A stretch of DNA of 64,000 nucleotides from Heterostelium multicystogenum (GCA_003667245.1 RCNN01000030.1:1-64000); one strand, 5' to 3'; numbered from the stretch's first letter, positions 38,778 to 50,902 are shown. Notes: a model not told the origin generated them from the sequence alone. Made by a program: numbers and translations.

Positions 38778-40675
38778 ATGTATCAAATTAACTTATCTTT
38801 CTACATCTTAGTTGTTTTATCATTGTTTGTGTCGGTGTCTAATTCTATAGAATGGAACTCCACCTGCATATTCGATAAAACTCTAGATTCATGTCAATTC
38901 ACAGACCCTAAAGAAATGTAGATATATTTGCTAGGTACTTTCATTTTATCAATAAATTTATTAATGGTTTTTGTTGTTTTTTTTCTTATTTTAGCCGATG
39001 TCCCTCCATTGACCAGTGTATCTCAAATTTTAACAACAAAGAAGGAAATTATCAGGTTGTAATTCCACATGGAAACTATGGAAAGGAAGACTGCCCAGGT
39101 TCATTAAGTGATTCCGTATCTATATTAGGTCAACTCAACATCCAAACGGATTCCAGTGATCAATATGCCAGCTTTGATTGTGAAGATGTTTGTATTTTGG
39201 AATAATTATGATTAAAACCAACAACTCTTATTAATTTTATTTGATTGTAGCAACAATTTATTATGATGAATATCAATAACTATCTTATTGTGACTTTTAA
39301 TGGATTGATTTTCTCTGGTTCCGCTCAGAGAGGTGGATGCATCTATCTTGATGCCTCCGGAGTTTCAGGTAGAGTAGAATCATATTTATTAATGTAAAGT
39401 CAGTCGATGGTTGTACTTCAGCTTTAGATGGAGGTTTCTTATATTCCCAGGCGGATTTCAACACATTTATCAATTGTTCCATCAACAATTGTGCTTCGAA
39501 ATATTCATTTGGTGGAGCTATCTCTGCACCAGGAGGTGTGGTATCTATCCAAACAAGCTCTTTCAGTAACAATGTCGCAAACCAAGAAGGAGGTGTCTCC
39601 AAAAGTTCCAAAGCTTTCATTTTACATTCTAATTTCACCGGAAATAATGCCGAGGATGGTGGTTGCTTCTGGGCAGACAAAGCCATATCCATTACAAACT
39701 CTAATTTTGATTCAAACTTTGCTACCGATACTGGAGGAGTGATGTATGCACAATGCTATCTCAATATATACAAAAGTCATTTCTACAAGAACTCAGCTTT
39801 CAAACGGAGGTGTTGTTTATGTTCAAGATGGCATGCAAGTATATAATACCGAATTTATTGCTAATCAAGCAACCTATGAAGGAAGCGGGGGTGTAATTTT
39901 TTCACAATCACTTAATAATATATCGATTGCTTTGCATAACTCAAAGTTGAATGATAATTATTCAGGTGGCAATGGAGGAGCTATTTTCTTGGACTCTGGC
40001 TCAGTCTATATACAATCCACCACATTTAATAATAATAGTGCTTTTGGTTCTGGTGGAGTCATCTATGCATCTAATGGACCAAATCTCCAAGTTTTGAATA
40101 TCTTCCAGTCACAATTCAATGAAAGTTCAGCAGGTGATTCTGGAGGTGTTATTGTAAGTTTTAAAGTCTTGAGATTGATTGAACATGACTAATACTAATT
40201 CTAAATACCTTATAGTATATTGATAAGAGATATGATGATGAAGACATCGAAGTGAACTTACTTGGATCTATTTTTAACACAAATACAGCAACCAATTATG
40301 CTGGTGGCATTTATTTTGAACAAATCCCCGATTCATTGATAGGAGGTATCTTCCTAAACACAGAAAGTAAAGAAAAGTACTCGGCTACATTCTACTCTCA
40401 ATCTATTGAGGGATCCATATCGCGAATGTGACAGAAATAGAATCTTCCACTCAGTACCAAGTTCCCATTTATTACGAGCCAACTTTTGAATATGTAAGTT
40501 GTTTATTTCTAATATTCGATAGATTTATACTGATTGCATAACACTCCTTTAGTGGAAAGCAATTGGAGTCAGCGGAGAATGCCACGATGGTTATTCAACT
40601 ATCAACCAATTAGGACAAGTTGAATCGTGTAAATGTTTTCCACCAGCAACCGGTTCAACATGCAACACACCATAA
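38778..40675 (+). CDS. Pmp-repeat beta-helix surface or secreted protein
   Basis: I start at the ATG at 38778, which gives the signal peptide INLSFYILVVLSLFVSVSNS. Introns near 38919-38995, 39190-39250, 40153-40215 and 40495-40552. The body is a run of 20-25-residue repeats with GGxI and FxxN: FGGAISAPGG, SSFSNNVANQEGG, SNFDSNFATDTGG, GGNGGAIFLDSG and STFNNNSAFGSGG. These match the repeat of chlamydial polymorphic membrane proteins and form a right-handed beta-helix. The C-terminus is a short EGF-like tail (GECHDGYSTINQLG, CKCFPPATGSTCNTP). No membrane segment at the end. Frame shifts near 39370, 39805 and 40430. Dictyostelids carry many such genes; role unproven, adhesion or matrix plausible. 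Confidence 0.8.
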
Positions 40676-40822
40676 TATATAAAGAATGCAATAAATTCCC
40701 TCCAAAATTCACAACTGATCAGATGATTGTCAGTTTAAACTAAGTTTTTGAAAAAAATAATAAACATAATTTATGAAATCACTTGACCTTTTATTATGAA
40801 TACTAGTAAACAATATTATTAA

Positions 40823-40866
40823 GAGATAGATAGATAGATATACATAAGATAGATAGAGAGAGATAG
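40823..40866. repeat. (GATA)n/(GA)n simple repeat
   Basis: Imperfect GATA/GAGA repeat in the gap between the Pmp-repeat gene and tRNA-Sec. Confidence 0.8.
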
Positions 40867-40883
40867 AATGTATAGAGGAATAA

Positions 40884-40923
40884 AAATCCATCCAGTGGAT
40901 TTCTCTAAGTCCTTTTAAAGGAC
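40884..40923. repeat. two adjacent short inverted repeats
   Basis: Stem AAATCCA/TGGATTT with a 5-nt loop, and 6 nt later GTCCTTT-T-AAAGGAC. They lie on the 3' side of the tRNA-Sec gene, next to a T5 run (- strand, 40924-40928). Confidence 0.7.
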
Positions 40924-41032
40924 AAAAAGTGATTGTAAATAACTTCTATTGCAACTTTCTTTACTTGCAGATCAATGATTCTGGTTTCTACACTTTTAAT
41001 TGTCAAATAATCGATTTAATTTCCATTGATAT

Positions 41033-41121
41033 CGCTAGAAAGGATGAATCGAACACCTATCACGTTAGTGATCCAAGGATTTGAAGTCCTAGCCACTGCC
41101 CCAGCAATGGATCATTCCAGC
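41033..41121 (-). tRNA. selenocysteine tRNA, anticodon UCA
   Basis: An 89-nt sequence folds as eukaryotic tRNA-Sec. Acceptor GCTGGAATG/CTTTCTAGC has 9 positions with the same T-T mismatch at pair 8 as the vertebrate gene. D-arm CCATTGC-TGGG-GCAGTGG has a long stem and a 4-nt loop. Anticodon loop CTTCAAA carries TCA at 41082-41084. Variable arm is ATCAC-TAAC-GTGAT. T-arm GGTG-TTCGATT-CATC has 4 pairs, giving the diagnostic 9+4 helix, and the discriminator is G. No CCA is encoded, as expected. It reads in-frame UGA with SerRS, PSTK, SepSecS and EFsec. The internal B box GGTGTTCGATTC is present. No T4 run lies within about 100 nt downstream; the first (T5) is at 40924-40928. tRNA-Sec is known from D. 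discoideum. Confidence 0.94.
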
Positions 41122-41611
41122 AAATGAAAGTTTTCGACACAACAAATAAAAAAATGGATTGAATTCAAAAAAAGTGTAATTAAGGGATAAAATATTTTGT
41201 AATTCAAAGTTCGAAGGTTGAGATAAGTTTCATTTGAATGACCAATATTAATTGCACTATCATTAAAGATAATTAGCATTTATTCATATAATAATAAGAT
41301 ATATCTGTTGGTAAATGGTACTAAATTTCAATAATAAACTAGAATTGTTATTTTCGAACCTTTAAAGAAAGATTAAAATACAAAAAATATTTTATTAAAA
41401 ATAAATAAATAATTAATTATTATTGTTTGGGAAGCAAGGTTTTAGCCTATGAATTTGGAAAAAAGTAAATTACTGTTAGAGGAAGAGGCAATGGGTGGTG
41501 AATGATTATGTATAAGATTGGCAATGTTTGTGCTATTGGTGTTATTAAATGGCAATGGTATTGAAAGTGTTGTTGTGGGTGGCGGTGAGGGCTGTTTGTT
41601 GATCGTGCAGG
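41122..41611. other. spacer between tRNA-Sec and the TRIM37 gene
   Basis: AT-rich. On the - strand, 41447-41611 stays open in alternative frames with Asn/Thr/Ser-rich sequence (PLPFNNTNSTNIANLIHNHS) and may be the true 3' end of the TRIM37 gene after one more frameshift. Confidence 0.45.
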
Positions 41612-44529
41612 CTATATTGTTCGTACTGTTGGTTGTAGTGGTAGTGGTGGTGGTGGTGGTGTCATTGGTGTTGGTGATACATTTAGAATTGCTGAAAATC
41701 CATCATCTTGGTCGATGTAGATTTCTTCTTCTTCATTGGGTTGGTATTCAACATCAGAGTCAAATGGGTCGTCATCATAGTCATCAACGGTGTAGTTATT
41801 GATCTGGTGGTGATGGTGGATATTGATGTTTTCGTCACCTTCGTCAGCACTTAAATACTGCTCCTGGTCCTCACTGTAAATAATATCTTCGTCATCGGTA
41901 TTTGATTCGTATTGGTCTATTATATTTTCAACGATTCCATCTCGGTCATTAGAGTCATCGTCGTCTTCCAAATCATCCAAATCATCTTCTTCCAAGTCGT
42001 CACGATCAAGTTCGTGAGTCGATGAAAGTGCTAGAGGTTGAATTCGTGAAACTTGGTGTTGGGTCAAAGTGCCGCTGGAGCTAGTTGGCTGAATATCAGG
42101 AATTGGCTCCATTTCGTCGTATCCCATTTCATTCTCTGTGTTTTCGTGTGATTGATCGATTCTATAGTTTTCATCAATATCTGTGAAATAGTTATTATTG
42201 AGATTGCCATTTGGACGCCACTTTCCACCATTTATATGTAAAGAGTTGAATTGAGACTGTAAATCCCACTGTGAACTGGCACTGATAGTATTTTCCTGAC
42301 TGCTCTCGTTGTTTAAATGATTGATACTGTTATCGTTACTATTGATGTGACTAACATGTACATGCGGTATGAGTTTGTCTGTGATATTTTTGGTTTTGGT
42401 GCTGTTGCCATTGTTACTGCCAAATTGGTAGGTATATGATTGTCCCAAATGGTATGGACGTCGCCTATGATGATTGTGATGCATAATCTCCTCACTTTCT
42501 GTACCAGATATAGAGTCTTCTATAAGGATTGAGTTGGAGGAAAGTGATATTACATTGTCATCGAGTGATACCGAATCGGATTCATCCTCTTCATCTTCAT
42601 CAATATCTTCACTGTCTACTACATTGTCTTCGTCGTCATCATCTTGGTTTACATCGTCGTCATAGCTGTCGGATTCATCATCGTCGTCATCATCCTCTTT
42701 GCCATTATATGTTAAATAATGAAGTGAATTTGGACTCTTGTTTCTATTGTTTATATTTCGCTTAATATGTGATTGCTGTTCATCATCATCAGCAACGTCT
42801 AGTTCGTCGTCACCAAAGTACTCCTCTTCAGATACCATTCTCGGTGATTTATCATAGTCATAAGAAGAAGTAATTAGCTTTCCTCCACCAATGCCACTGT
42901 TTATATTATTATTATTATTGTTGTTACTATTTATACTACTGCCACTATGGATTAAACTTTCATTTGATACCTTCAAATGATTGTTTGTACTCCTCAGAAT
43001 ACTGTTTTGAGTCTCCAACATAGTGATATAATATTTCAGATCATTTGTCAAAAAGTAATAATTCTTTGGTTTGAATGAAAATTGTAATAACAAAATATCA
43101 GTCTCCAATAAAATTAATCCTTCATCAATCTAAAACAATTATAAACGGATTAGCATAATATGATATTAGGAGTATGGTTATAATACTTTACCAATTGATC
43201 TTTAGTTGAAAAATTTGGAATAAAAAGGGAATTACCAGCATCCAATGGAAATGATGATTCATATTCTTTGTTTATATTTGATTTCTGATTGATTATCGTG
43301 AATCTAAAAATCATCAATGATATTAGTTAACTATTCATAATGTTCATCATTGATAATAATAGATTCATACTTATAAAAATATTTTGCACTCAAAGGTGTC
43401 TCTAGTAGTTTTTAAATTTAAAATAGATGTTGTCATCGTCAATACCACATTTCAACTCCCAAGTTGTACCAAAATAATTGATTCGATTGATAAAGGGTTG
43501 ATTTGAATTTAAGAAATCTTTCAACTTTAGTAATCTTGTTTCATATTGTGGTGACAATTCCGACTGGAGATCAGTGTTGACCGGTTTATATATCTCGAGT
43601 ATTGAATTCTTGTGAATCTCTTGTAAATTCTTAGTGAGTAGTGGACTTGATTTAATAAACTCGCTCGGTGATCTCTTGTAATGCTGAATTAACTGCTCAT
43701 ATAAATCATCTAAATGAGAAAGTTCATTGTTTAACTTTTGTTGTGAACCTATGTAAGAAATGTAAGTATTATTGATATCACTAACGATAGTTGCGGTTGT
43801 CATAACATACTTGATATAACTGTAAAGCGTTGATCTACTTCTTCATCTAATCTAGTTTTGATATCTTCTAGAACTTTAGTCATTTCATCTTCAATCTCTT
43901 TCTTATTTTGATCCAATTGGTTCGAATCTGATTCTAGAAATGCTGATAGTTCAATCAACTCTTCTTGCCTTTTCCTATTGATAAGATGTTAATGGAATGT
44001 TCGATAGCCTAATTTTTTTTGAGCTTGACTACATACTTTAAAGCTTCTTCCTCAACCTTAATAATTTCCCGACACTTGTTGTAAATGACAGAGATCTTCT
44101 CAATGTTATGATCTTTGTGTTGGAATAAAGCACAGTCTGAACAGATTGATTCCAAACATCGATTACAGTAGTATATCATATCATACTGATGAATATTACA
44201 GAGATCAGGTTGAACATATTCCTGTGATTTACTTAGTTCCTGTTGTTGACAATCAATGGTTAGTACGATTCTCGTTTGATAAGCCAAGAAATGCATCAAC
44301 TTACATTTAATATATTGGATACAATTAAATTTGAACTCAAGTTGTCGTGATCGAGTCTGTTCCTACATGCAGGACATGTTGGATTGGTAGTAATCCATTT
44401 GTCAATGCAATCCATGCAGAATAGAGCTGAGCATGTAGGACAGAATCTTGGAGTCTTTGGACTATTAAGACAAATAGTACATTTTATGATATCATGAATT
44501 GTTTCCAAAGTATATCCTTTTGAAGTCAT
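41612..44529 (-). CDS. trim37: TRIM37-like E3 ubiquitin ligase (RING, B-box, coiled coil, MATH)
   Basis: Exons 44529-44305, 44239-44037, 43974-43811, 43748-43371, 43303-43192 and 43129-41612. RING: CTICLNSPKTPRFCPTCSALFC, then CPACRNRL. B-box: CNIHQYDMIYYCNRC with ICSDCALFQHKDH. Coiled coil: ELIELSAFLESDSNQLDQNK. MATH: INRINYFGTTWELKCGIDD, ESSFPLDAGNSLFIPNF, LQFSFKPKNYYFLTNDLKYY, ending in the TRIM37-like YYITMLETQNS helix. The 400-residue tail is Asp/Glu-rich with acidic runs, as in animal TRIM37. The animal protein is a peroxisome- and centrosome-linked ligase that also monoubiquitinates H2A. Frame break at the T-run 43409-43413 inside MATH. Start ATG at 44527-44529. Confidence 0.9.
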
Positions 44530-45708
44530 AAAAGTATATTAAAAATATAAATATAAAATAAATATAGATTGAATCACTTTATTACTTATTTTAATAATAT
44601 AAATATATATCTTTTATATACTAAAATAAAATACAATGATTAATGATTAATTGATGATTCAAAATAATAATAATAACAATAAAAATAGCAATATAAATGG
44701 TAAAGTAATAACAAATACTACTATTCTACTGGTCCTTAAGTTGTTGAAATATAAAGATAAATAAAGGTGTACTTATAACTGAGTATGTTGAACTAATTAT
44801 TATTATTATCTAAACTCTGAGCAATGTTTTGCTGTTAAGATTCACTTTTGCTTTAGATTTCTAACTATTACTATTACTAACAACAGAGAATAACAACAAC
44901 AACAACAACCAACTTACAACAATACTCAACTTACTTGTTATTATGATTATTATTTCTTCTACTACTACTACTATTACTATTCTCTAGGAAACTAACAACA
45001 ATAGAGATGATGATGATGATGGTTCAATAGTAATATTAAAATTGGTAAATTAAATAGGATACTATCAAACAACAGCAACAACAATAATAAGTAATGTAAT
45101 ATTTGGAATGTGTTTTTTCTCTTTCTTTCTCTATTGGGTGGTGAAGACAAACATAAAAAATATATGTCAAAAAATATTAATATTATTAATAAAAAATCAA
45201 AAAAATAAAATATTTGGTTTTGTTTGTTGAAAAAAAGTCAAGAATTCAACAAAATTGGATTGGAATTGAATTGAAGTTTTTGTTTCTACAAAAACAAACT
45301 CGATAAGCAACCAACAATAAATAACTTAAAACTTGTTGGCACTTTCGACTCAAATTGAGTCGGTCAACATTTCTTGTTTTAGTTTGTTGCGAAACTACTG
45401 GATGACGATTGGGATGATATTTTTATGATAAGATTGTGTCTTAAACTACTACTTCTCTACTACTATTAAAGTTCACGTTGAGTGTTCTTACTCTCCTCAC
45501 TCATTCACTAGAGTGATTTTATTTTCTTTCATAGACACTTTGCTTTAAAGCTTACCAAAATGATCAACATTCATTTTATTATTGTTGTTGGAAATTGGAT
45601 TTACCGAACGACTCGTTTTGAAAAACCAAAAAAACAACACTTGGTTACTCCTCTTGAGTTTGGTCAGTTCTCTATTTATCCAAAAGAGAGATTGGAGATT
45701 GAGGCAAC
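44530..45708. promoter_or_regulatory. intergenic region between divergent TRIM37 and methyltransferase genes
   Basis: 1.18 kb, with (AAC)n near 44892-44912, CTA/ATT repeats and several A/T homopolymers. No coding or RNA gene seen. Must hold both promoters if the starts are right. Confidence 0.5.
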
Positions 45709-47301
45709 ATGCTGAGCTTACAAAGATCGTTGTCGGTTTCCTTCAGTTGTTTAAAGCTTAGCACTAGAAGTGTAGTTGGCGCATACAGTGGCCACCTATT
45801 TACAGGATCCTCAGCTTTCTATTCTTCGTCCAACAGAACCTCGAGATCTCAATTTAAAAAGAACAACTTATATAATAATAATAGATCAAAGATCAACGAT
45901 GAAATCGATAGCCTCAATGAAGACGTTCAGCCACAAGAGCGTCAGCTAAACAATAAAAAATCTATAAAGTTCAACAAGAATAGTCTGCCTAGCATTGAGG
46001 AGTTCGACTCGCAGCCTTCGAGAAGACCTGAGCGAGAAAGAGTCGAAAGAAGAGGAGCCGACAGAGGTGGCGACAAGGGAAGAGAGAGAGGTAGAGGCGC
46101 ACCTAGAAAATATAATAGTGATAGTCGTAGTGGTGGTGACAACCGTGGCGTATCTTATTACACTAGACTAAAGGGTGAAGGCCTATTTGGTGTAAATCCA
46201 ATTTGGGTGGCATTGTATGCAGACAACAGATCATTCAATGCTCTCTACATATCAAGATCACTCTACAACAAGTTGCAGGAATACATTAATAACCAAGACA
46301 CTGATGATAATAATAATACAGCAAGTGATATTATAGATGACATGATCGATGGAGAGACAGAGGATCAACAGTATTCCAACGACTTGCAAGTCGATATTGA
46401 AAGTATGAAGGATAAAATTAAAAAGCCAAAGAAGAAGAAAATTAACATCAACAGAGATAAAAAGAATATGTATGTTATGTTATGTTATGGAGGCAAGCCA
46501 CCAAGAATTGATTTGAAGTTAGCAAATAACTAACTTGCTGTGCATTATTTACTTGTTAGTGAAGCACTTGTAGATATTTTAAAGAAATGTGATGAGTTAG
46601 ACATTGAAGTAATTCAAGTTGATAAGCAGAGATTGGATGTCTTTTCACAGTTTAGAGTTCACCAAGGTTTGGTCTTGGATTGTTCGCCACTCACTGTTTC
46701 AAATTTGACCGGACTGTCTACACCTGACATGCAGGAGTTTGAAGAAGATAATAGATATCCATTTGTTGTTGCGTTGGACGAACTGTGGGACCCACAAAAT
46801 ACAGGTGCGATTGTCAGAACTGCTCATTTCTTTGGTTTGGACGGTGCCATTGTGACCGATAAGGGCTCCATCCCAGTAACACCATTTGCATCCAAATCGT
46901 CTTGTGGTGCCATTGAGGAGTTCCCAATGTACAAATGTCTATCGCTAGCAGCTTTCCTCCAATCTAGCAAATCAAAAGGTTGGCATATCATTGGAACATC
47001 AGTTAGTGAAGGTGTTTCCAAAGATATTTCCGAAGTTAAAATAACTAAGCCCACTGTTCTAGTCATTGGAAATGAGGGCTTTGGTCTCAAAGAAAAAGTA
47101 ATAGAGTATGTAGTTGATGGATGTAGGGTGCCATTTGATAATCAAACTAATCTACGATGTTTTCTTCCTAGGCAATGTGATGAGTTGGTCAAGATCAAAG
47201 GACTACAGAGATCTTCAAGCGATAAAATCGACTCACTCAATGCAAGTGTTACCACTGGAATTATGTTGCACCATCTGCAATCGACCAACAAAATCAAATA
47301 A
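45709..47301 (+). CDS. mitochondrial rRNA 2'-O-ribose methyltransferase, SpoU/MRM1-like
   Basis: ATG at 45709; intron 46470-46559; about 500 residues. The N-terminus is basic and hydroxylated without acidic residues (MLSLQRSLSVSFSCLKLSTR), fitting a mitochondrial presequence, then an Arg/Gly/Asp-rich linker. A substrate-binding part has LKGEGLFGVNPIWVAL and VHQGLVLDCSPL. The SpoU/TrmD-type knotted domain has motif 1 LDELWDPQNTGAIVRTAHFFG, motif 2 TVLVIGNEGFGL and motif 3 IDSLNASVTTGIMLH: all three SAM-binding knot motifs are intact. Yeast Mrm1 methylates 21S rRNA; the same job is inferred. A 40-nt stretch before motif 3 (47130-47173) fits poorly and may hide an intron or error. Confidence 0.88.
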
Positions 47302-47387
47302 ACACAGCATGAAGTTGCGAGTAAAAGATCATGATGGATGGGATACATTGTAATTAAATTTATTAAGCGATGGACGTTGCCATGATT

Positions 47388-48830
47388 TTATACAAAGAAT
47401 ACAACAAATATAACTATAAATACTATGAGGACTAAAAATATTCTAAATATTAATCCTCTGTTGGAGGAGATATCGGCGAGAGTTTTCAAAAGTGAATCGT
47501 GTCCTCTTCCAATATTCATGAGTGAGTCGTCTATATTTGTGTCGATTCTCTCGATGACTTCACCTTGTTGTTGTACAAGATTGGCAAGTTGGTGGAAAAT
47601 CGATTCCAATTGGTGAATGGTTGATGAAAATTGTCTCGGCTGTTCTCAATCTAGACTGTGAGTAATCATGTGCCTGTACCTGCATTGGCATTGAAATTGC
47701 CAAATCATTTCCTTGTTGATCATCTTGATATCTATACAATGCTGAATCTACATTAATGGAGTGTCTAAAGTTAGTTTAATTTGAATTTTCATCTAAATGT
47801 ATAAATAGGTAATATTCGTAGTGGATAGGTGGGAAGGTGAGTTTATATAGTTATATTATTATAATGATAATAGATAGTTATATCGATAGATAGATATAAT
47901 TAATCGCCAAGTATATTTATATTTTATGGTTATATTATTCTCCAAATCGCTAGCTATTATCCAATTATCATTTGAAATGCATTCTTTCATTCCATCTTAA
48001 ATTATTAAAATTATTATCATCATCTTATAATTGATTTAATCTATGAATATTAATATAGATATCGATATAAATTTAGAGTTATTATGATATTATTGTGCTT
48101 CCAACCATCATCACGATTTGTAGTTGTGTTACGATGTCGTAACACCTCTGAAGATTTGGGTGGTATTGCCGAACCTGAGTCATCTTGAAGTAACGGTGTA
48201 GTCTGTGATTGTCCTCCATAATAAGAGAACTTTTGTTTTCTCTCTTGTTGTGTTTTCAAATTCTACAATAGAACAAAAACAAGGTTAAAATCTTTAGTTA
48301 CTCTCGACTATGTAGCTGCAATGGAATATCATACCTCTGTTCTAACTTCTAAAATATCTTTAAATTCTTTGGTTGCGTTGATTAGTTTGAGATTCAGGAA
48401 ACCAACTACTGTCTCAGAATGCTCTTCAGTCTGTTTGTTGCTTCTCGATTGCTTTGAAATTTGACCTAAATGTGCAATCTCTTGATTCAACTTTTGAATA
48501 TCTTGTTTTATAATCGATGTCAGTTCCTCAATATCTGCTGAAGGATCGTTGAAAATTGAACTCTTCTTTGCCACTGCATCATACATTATTAGTTAACTCA
48601 AAAGAATAGATCGATCAGATTGTATATCTTTCATTACATACATTTTGTTAGTTTATGTAATTTTCAGATGTTTCGTAAACACCTTTACTTATATGTGCAG
48701 CAGCCATAGAGAACTGAGACAGTTGCTGATGTGTACTTTGTTTCCTCGATGAGACACCATTTTGTTCTTGTTTTCTTCTAAGTGTCTCTGAAATAGCATT
48801 GAATTCAGATGTACGATCTTTGTATACCAT
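47388..48830 (-). CDS. stx5: syntaxin 5-like Qa-SNARE
   Basis: Exons 48830-48642, 48573-48335, 48262 to about 48110, and a last part from about 47760 to 47388. The N-terminal YKDRTSEFNAISETLRRKQ corresponds to the SCRDRTQEF start of syntaxin 5. Habc region: SSIFNDPSADIEELTSIIKQ and LINATKEFKDILEVRTE, then NLKTQQERKQKFSYYGG, all in syntaxin 5 order. SNARE motif: LESIFHQLANLVQQQGEVIE with RIDTN, the Q layer at the Gln of FHQLA. C-terminal anchor: IFLVLIVFIVIFVVFFV. It mediates ER-to-Golgi and intra-Golgi fusion. Frame breaks at the A-run near 48655 and near 47615. The join of the third and last exon is unclear. Confidence 0.92.
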
Positions 48831-49367
48831 TTTATTCTACTCTATTCTATTCTATTCGATCTACTATAATATTCTAATTCCTATTCTATTTTATTCTATT
48901 CTACTACTAATCTCCAATCTGTCAGTATCTATTTATAATTAATCTTCCAAAGTAGAAGTATAGGAGTTGTAGAAGTAGTAATAATAGTATCTCTTTAAGT
49001 TGTTATAATATATATATATATGTAAATAAATATCAAATACAATGTTAATATTAATAATATATAAAATACAACAATTAACTAATCTAACTAAAATTAATGT
49101 TCTTATTAATAAATTGAAAAATAAATATGTTGCTGATGTTGTTTATCACACGTCGTTTGTTTTGTTTGTTTGTTGTAAAAATAAAAATTAGTAGTTGTGT
49201 TTTATTGACTCATCCAACTTGAAGTCAAATTAGATATTATTATTAGTTTAAATGTTGCAAAAATACGATGACTTATTTTTATTTCTTAAAATACATTACT
49301 AGATTTATAAATATATTATATTATATTATACAATTTGAGAGTATTCGGTTAGTTATTATTATTATTA
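48831..49367. other. intergenic region upstream of syntaxin 5
   Basis: 537 bp; TTCTA tandem repeats at about 48836-48905, then AT-rich DNA. No gene seen. Confidence 0.5.
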
Positions 49368-49998
49368 TTATTTTATGAGGATTTTGGTTGATTTTGGCTC
49401 TTCTGGTTTAATTCTTCCGATTGTGAAGGTAAGAACACCGTCTTTACAACTGGCAGATGCACTCTCTACATCGATGTCCTTAGGGAGCTGGAATACTCTC
49501 TTGAATTTGCCGTACACTATTTCCGATTTACTGATTACTCTCTTCTTGGTTGGCTTTTCTATGACTTCATCTGCTTCTTCTTCATTTTTCTTTTCTGCTT
49601 CAACTTTTTTGTCAGCACCTTCTTGAGATTCTAATCTTGAAGTCTCCTTAATACTCGAAGTTAATTTCTTAACTGGCTCTGAGGAGTAAAATGATTCTTT
49701 CTTTTCTCCTGTGATAGTCAAAGTTGTGTTCTTGATGTCTATATTGATGTCCTCTTTCTTCATACCCGGCAATTCAAATTTAATTGTCACCTTGTCTTCA
49801 TCTACTTGGTAGTCTGCATTTGGTTTCCACAAAGAAGAGGATTCCTTTTGGAAAAAATTGGTTTATTTTCTCTGAGAATTGGTCATCAAACAATGAGAGA
49901 ACATTATTATTCTTTGATTTCTTTCTTTCAAATAAGTCAAAAGATGGGAAAGACTCTTGGAAACTAGTAAAAAATGGTGAATAGAATGATAATGACAT
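49368..49998 (-). CDS. small heat-shock protein (Hsp20) with loop insertion
   Basis: ATG at 49996-49998, about 205 residues. The N-terminal arm has FFTSFQESFPSFDLF. The alpha-crystallin domain runs from DYQVDEDKVTIKFELPGMKK to KDGVLTFTI and ends with the I-x-I type motif ILI. Between GEKKES and YGKFKRVFQLP there is an extra, charged segment of about 40 residues (SRLESQEGADKKVEAEKKNE) in the loop that carries the dimer-swap strand; Dictyostelium HspG proteins have similar insertions. It acts as an ATP-independent holdase. A frame break at the A-run 49852-49857 joins NFFQKESSSLWKPNAD. Confidence 0.9.
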
Positions 49999-50902
49999 TT
50001 TTAATAGTAACTTTTAAGATTGTTGTAGTTTAAATATTAAGTATATAATAATATCGTGATTAATTTACTAATTGTTTTGATTGTATATATTTAATTTTAC
50101 TGAATTGATAATCCAGGTTGGAAACATTTAGATATATATACATTTGTAAAACACTGTACAAACTTCAAAAGTTAGGTTTTATGTTTAAAAGAAAAACAGA
50201 AAAATCGACCAAATTCATGTGAAATTTCAAAAAAAATTAATTTATTTTTAATTAATAATTACTTTAAATTATAAATATAATTCGCTGATTTGTTGATTGA
50301 ATTTCATAACTTTGAGGTGGTTCTTCATTGTTAAGATATTTGTTTTGGATTTCTAATATTGTACTAAATCTCTTTCATATTTAAATTTTCAAGAAATATA
50401 TATATATATATATAAAAAATACAATTTTTTATATGAATTGCTTAATTAATCTCAAAATTGATGTTAATTTAGAGTATTATGTAAATTAGGTTTAGATTTT
50501 CAAATAATATTTCTTTAAGAGATACATATGATTTATTTAAAACATCCAAATTTGAATTTGGTTAAAATTCGAAATTGTTGATCTTCATGATAATGCCAGT
50601 TAATATAGATCAAATTCTCAACCACCAATTTCGAAATTAATATGGCAAAATTCCAAAAAAACACCACAACATGTTGCTGATGTTAGAAAAATAACAAAGA
50701 AAAACAATCGATGTTGGGAATTCAACACAACAAAGTCGAAATTAATATGGTAAAAATGAAAAAATTTGGTTGTGTTGGATTATTGCCTGTTTTAATTGGC
50801 ATTATCATCAGAGTTTCATTTTTAACAAATGAAAGGAACTATGATTTTTTGGTTGGTTTTTTTAGTTTTCATTGTTTAATTAAACAATCATCATCTGAGC
50901 AA
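49999..50902. other. intergenic region between Hsp20 and PEBP genes
   Basis: Divergent promoters. AT-rich with an (AT)n tract near 50396-50414. A 15-nt direct repeat beginning TCGAAATTAATATGG occurs near 50631 and 50735. An open frame runs in from 50711, but its sequence is unlike the PEBP family and I treat it as leader. Confidence 0.5.

Noticed and set aside
50711..50902. N-terminal extension of the PEBP with a hydrophobic stretch
   Set aside because: Unlike PEBP family starts; the ATG at 50903 gives the expected length and sequence.
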